Assembly: GCF_026127265.1 (NCBI RefSeq)
Contig: NZ_WWFG01000001.1
Span: 3,833,501 to 3,897,500, forward strand
Origin: Nostoc sp. KVJ3
Lineage (GTDB): Bacteria; Cyanobacteriota; Cyanobacteriia; Cyanobacteriales; Nostocaceae
DNA length: 64,000 nt
Direction of reading: 5' to 3'
Shown here: piece by piece, positions 61,310-64,000 of the stretch
Layout of the letters: every line of letters starts with the position of its first letter
Position numbering within the stretch: position 1 is the first letter of the stretch
Position numbers and translations under genes: made by a program
Notes under the pieces: model-generated
The model's database searches: none
Told to the model about the DNA's origin: nothing
The model's input: only the letters and a program-made list of their open reading frames with translations

Positions 61310-62290
61310 ATGTTTCCTACACATCGCCCCCGTCGTCTGCGTACCCATCCTCAACTGCGCCGGATGGTTCGTGAAACTGTTTTAACAACAAATGATTTAA
61401 TCTACCCATTATTTGCTGTACCGGGTGAGGGAATTGCTAATGAGGTGAAATCTATGCCCGGAGTCTACCAACTTTCGGTAGATAAAATTGTCGAGGAGGC
61501 AAAAGAAGTTTATGACTTAGGAATTCCTTCTATTATTTTATTTGGTATTCCGGCTGATAAAGATGTCGATGCCACAGGCGCTTGGCATGATTGCGGTATC
61601 GTCCAAAAAGCTGCAACGGCGGTAAAATCAGCAGTGCCAGATTTGATTGTAATTGCTGATACTTGTTTGTGTGAATACACCAGTCACGGTCATTGTGGTT
61701 ATCTGCAAGTTGGTGATTTAACTGGACGAGTTTTAAATGACCCAACTTTGGAATTGCTGAAGAAAACAGCAGTTTCTCAAGCGAAAGCTGGTGCGGATAT
61801 CATCGCGCCTTCAGGGATGATGGATGGGTTTGTCCAAGCAATTCGTGTCGGTTTGGATGAAGCAGGATTTCAAGACACGCCGATTTTGTCTTATGCTGCT
61901 AAATATGCTTCGGGTTATTATGGCCCATTTCGGGATGCAGCCGACTCGACACCGCAATTTGGGGATAGAAGAACTTACCAAATGGATCCAGGTAATGCCC
62001 GCGAAGCAATCAAAGAGATTGAATTGGATATCGCCGAAGGTGCTGATATGCTCATGGTTAAGCCAGCCTTGGCATACATGGATATTATCTGGCGCGTGAA
62101 GGAAGCGAGTAACTTACCAGTTGCGGCTTACAATGTTTCTGGTGAGTATGCGATGGTAAAAGCTGCTGCTCTCAATGGTTGGATTGATGAGGAGCGAGTA
62201 GTTATGGAAACTTTAACTGGATTTAAACGCGCTGGTGCAGATTTGATTTTGACTTATCATGCCAAAGATGCGGCGCGATGGTTGAAGTAG
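61310..62290 (+). CDS. hemB: Delta-aminolevulinic acid dehydratase (porphobilinogen synthase)
   Basis: 326 residues. The signature GADIIAPSGMMDGFVQAIR is present with the substrate lysines in AAKYASGYYGPF and MVKPALAYMDII. The metal site reads DTCLCEYTSHGHCG, with three Cys, the zinc-dependent form. It condenses two 5-aminolevulinate into porphobilinogen for heme, chlorophyll, bilins and cobalamin. The start ATG 61310 encodes MFPTHRPRRLRTHPQLRRMV, as in the family. It is followed by a terminator shared with the convergent hicA gene. Confidence 0.97.
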   Translation: MFPTHRPRRLRTHPQLRRMVRETVLTTNDLIYPLFAVPGEGIANEVKSMPGVYQLSVDKIVEEAKEVYDLGIPSIILFGIPADKDVDATGAWHDCGIVQKAATAVKSAVPDLIVIADTCLCEYTSHGHCGYLQVGDLTGRVLNDPTLELLKKTAVSQAKAGADIIAPSGMMDGFVQAIRVGLDEAGFQDTPILSYAAKYASGYYGPFRDAADSTPQFGDRRTYQMDPGNAREAIKEIELDIAEGADMLMVKPALAYMDIIWRVKEASNLPVAAYNVSGEYAMVKAAALNGWIDEERVVMETLTGFKRAGADLILTYHAKDAARWLK

Positions 62291-62317
62291 GGTGGCCGAT
62301 TGAGTAAGAGTTTAGAA

Positions 62318-62370
62318 ATCTCACGCAGAGGCGCAGAGTTGTGTTTTGGTGTTTGGGCGTGAGATTTTTG
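62318..62370 (+). terminator. hemB terminator
   Basis: ATCTCACGC (62318-62326) pairs with GCGTGAGAT (62357-62365), followed by TTTTTGG. It lies between convergent hemB and hicA. Confidence 0.75.
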
Positions 62371-62378
62371 GATTTTAG

Positions 62379-62603
62379 TTATTTAACTTCAAATAAAACA
62401 CGAGGTAATCCTGACTGACGAATTATAGATCGCAAAGTACCGATGCGTAATTCTTCGTAGTTGGGGATAGGAACTGTAATTGTTGAGTCTTCGGTTTGCA
62501 TCTGCATGATTATGTGACTACCACGCTGGCGAACTTGTACAAAGCCGTTCTCTTCCAGAATGCGGCAGACTTCTCTAGCAGAAAGAACACGCAGTTTAGC
62601 CAA
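62379..62603 (-). CDS. hicA: HicA-family mRNA interferase toxin
   Basis: 74 residues. The dsRBD-like fold of HicA is visible: LSAREVCRILEENGFVQVRQ, then RGSHIIM with the catalytic His, and IPIPNYEELRIGTLRSIIRQ. The toxin cleaves mRNA unless bound by HicB. It starts 8 bp inside the end of the hicB gene, so the two are coupled with antitoxin first. Confidence 0.9.
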   Translation of the reverse strand: MAKLRVLSAREVCRILEENGFVQVRQRGSHIIMQMQTEDSTITVPIPNYEELRIGTLRSIIRQSGLPRVLFEVK

Positions 62604-62823
62604 TATTTACCTCTAGGCGTGTAACAAAAACTTCTGTGTGCAACCTTTGCTTAATTTCAGAAGGATCTGCTGTCTCAAAAAATAATTCTAATGCCTCAAT
62701 TAGGTTATTCCGTGCCTCTTCAATTGTGTCACCTTGGCTGGCGATATCGAGTTCGGGACAGAGGGATACATAGCCATTCTTTTCGCGTTCAATGATAGCA
62801 GTGAATTGTGTTGTTTGCTTCAT
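62596..62823 (-). CDS. hicB: HicB-family antitoxin
   Basis: 75 residues with the partial RNase H fold of HicB: FTAIIEREKNGYVSLCPELD, IASQGDTIEEARNNLIEALE and LFFETADP. It lacks the C-terminal HTH of longer HicB forms. It should bind and neutralise HicA. Start ATG 62823. Confidence 0.9.
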   Translation of the reverse strand: MKQTTQFTAIIEREKNGYVSLCPELDIASQGDTIEEARNNLIEALELFFETADPSEIKQRLHTEVFVTRLEVNIG

Positions 62824-63561
62824 TTTTGTCTTTAGTCCAGTAGATATATCAATCTTGATAGTAAATTACTTTAGACAGTATATTGTCAAAAGCCTTTTGA
62901 GCGGGTGTTTTAGGGATGTGATCGCAACTTACAGCTATTTTCAGATGAAGAGTGCTGAGTTCCGAGTTCCTCGGCTTAGAGTTAAAAGACCGCCCACGTT
63001 CGCGCAGAGGACGCACCAGAGGGGCGGCTTATATCTTGCACCAGGCGACTGGAAGTCGCGGCTACACAGGCAAAACCCACCTCTGTGGGTTAAAAACCCT
63101 TGATTTCCTCTTAGTCCACGGAGGTGGACTTTGTTTGTATAGCCGCGATTTCTAATCGCTAGGGCTAGGTGCAAGATGTGAGGCGGGGTATCAACCTTCT
63201 CCCCTATTAAAAGATTCCGCTTAAGGTCGGGCCTTGCTCTTACCATAGTGCGAAAGTACTGAGTACTCAACTACAAAACTCAGCACTATAAGCCGAGGTA
63301 CTCAGTACAACCTACATATTTATATTTTTTTCCGTGATAGTACATAAATAAATCAGCCCATTTGCCAGAAGGTGAGGCGATCGCTCATAAAACCTCTAAA
63401 ATCTAAATAAAATGGCTTTGATATAGTTATGGCAACTACTCGCTCTATACTTGGGGCGGTTCGTTTAAACAACCTAATCTCTAACTAGTGCGATCGCTCA
63501 CCGTATTTGCGACAGCAGCACGATAAAATTCTAAAACCATAAATCGTACTAAAAGGTCTAA
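62824..63561. other. Non-coding gap upstream of pdhB
   Basis: No gene is seen, though short frames occur across the repeat. It holds a 145-bp terminal-inverted-repeat element (63033-63177), a TGAGTACTCAACTAC / CTCAGTAC-type repeat near 63258-63308 and the pdhB promoter region with two HIP1 octamers. Confidence 0.5.
63033..63177. repeat. Terminal-inverted-repeat hairpin element
   Basis: ATCTTGCACC (63033-63042) and GGTGCAAGAT (63168-63177) bound the element. Inside are GACTGGAAGTCGCGGCTA and TAGCCGCGATTTCTAATCGC arms, a CCCACCTCTGTGGG stem and an AGTCCACGGAGGTGGACT stem. This is a widespread kind of hairpin repeat in Nostoc genomes. Confidence 0.7.
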
Positions 63562-64000
63562 ATGGCAGAAACACTATTTTTCAACGCCCTACGGGAAGCC
63601 ATTGATGAAGAAATGGCGCGTGACTCTAGCGTATTCGTCCTCGGTGAAGACGTAGGACACTACGGCGGTTCCTACAAAGTTACCAAAGACCTGTACCAAA
63701 AATATGGCGAACTCCGCATTTTAGACACCCCCATCGCCGAAAACAGCTTTACTGGGATGGCAGTAGGAGCAGCGATGACTGGGTTACGTCCCATCATCGA
63801 AGGCATGAACATGGGCTTTTTATTGCTCGCTTTCAACCAAATATCCAACAACGCTGGGATGTTGCGCTATACTTCAGGCGGCAACTTTAAAATTCCGATG
63901 GTTATTCGCGGCCCTGGAGGTGTGGGAAGGCAGCTAGGTGCGGAACATTCCCAACGATTAGAAACTTACTTCCAAGCTGTGCCAGGGTTGAAGATTGTTG
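63562..64000 (+). CDS. pdhB: Pyruvate dehydrogenase E1 component beta subunit, C-terminus cut by window edge
   Basis: 146 codons are visible from ATG 63562. The N-terminal MAETLFFNALREAIDEEMAR, the cofactor-adjacent VFVLGEDVGHYGGSYKVTKD, and ILDTPIAENSFTGMAVGAAM are typical of E1-beta. Together with E1-alpha it forms the thiamine-diphosphate-dependent decarboxylase that feeds acetyl-CoA synthesis. An upstream AGG (AAAAGGTCTAA) is a moderate ribosome site. Confidence 0.95.
   Translation, partial: MAETLFFNALREAIDEEMARDSSVFVLGEDVGHYGGSYKVTKDLYQKYGELRILDTPIAENSFTGMAVGAAMTGLRPIIEGMNMGFLLLAFNQISNNAGMLRYTSGGNFKIPMVIRGPGGVGRQLGAEHSQRLETYFQAVPGLKIV

Noticed and set aside
62792..63270. Frames of 67-109 codons on both strands upstream of pdhB
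   Set aside because: They run over the inverted-repeat element and have low-complexity products that mirror each other.
1..64000. Search by eye for tRNA and rRNA genes
   Set aside because: Apart from the tmRNA, no cloverleaf with T-loop GGTTCGAAT-type sequence was noticed on either strand; no rRNA sequence was recognised.
1..64000. Prophage or integrated plasmid
   Set aside because: No capsid, tail, terminase, integrase or plasmid replication genes were seen; the amidase and primase genes alone are not enough.

Overview
The window looks like chromosome of a filamentous, heterocyst-type cyanobacterium of the Nostoc/Anabaena group. This rests on abundant HIP1 octamers (GCGATCGC), a cyanobacterial ATP synthase operon with both b and b' subunits, a tmRNA tag of cyanobacterial type, DevBCA-like exporters, a cyanobacterial RRM protein, and the short tandem and hairpin repeats typical of these genomes. 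The species is not identified.

Layout. 1-4490: a partial amino-acid permease, a PLP lyase, an SDR enzyme, a guanidine-I-type riboswitch in front of a wrecked DUF1989 (urea/guanidine carboxylase-associated) gene, and an IS630-type remnant. 4491-8088: a MacAB-like exporter. 8361-13714: a probable natural-product operon of cytochrome b5-fused desaturase, type III polyketide synthase, peptide-type ABC exporter and a small protein. 14416-17208: tmRNA with its terminator, then a Uma2-family gene split cleanly by an IS4-family element with 10-bp target duplications. 17445-23936: atpI-atpB-atpE-b'-atpF-delta-atpA-gamma on the minus strand. 24430-29518: a methyltransferase, then a patchwork of conflict-gene pieces (XisI remnant, WD40 remnant, barstar, three PIN toxin copies, a headless toxin tip with an Imm30-like immunity gene). 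29650-37483: a ComB-like phosphatase, a secreted protein, DevBCA with a divergent TetR regulator, an IF-3 paralogue that appears to start at ATT, and a DEAD-box helicase.

37610-46554 is the most unusual region. It holds a CHAT-like protein lacking the catalytic His, a membrane protein, a formylglycine-generating-enzyme-domain protein, a vWA protein (frameshifted at a G6 run), a MoxR AAA+ ATPase, an inactive-STAND-like protein and a CHAT-TIR effector. This matches the MoxR/vWA-centred NTP-dependent conflict systems known from multicellular bacteria. The core lies between two inverted copies of a roughly 125-bp hairpin element. A coiled-coil module is shared by the CHAT-like protein and the STAND-like protein, which suggests homotypic recruitment.

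45139-50990 contains reciprocally nested miniature elements around an amidase gene and dnaG. 51016-64000 is mostly housekeeping: WD40 protein, CobW GTPase, alpha/beta-hydrolase-fold protein, SufE, RRM protein, TPR-M48 pseudoprotease, RF-3, a small membrane protein, HemB, HicAB and the start of pdhB.
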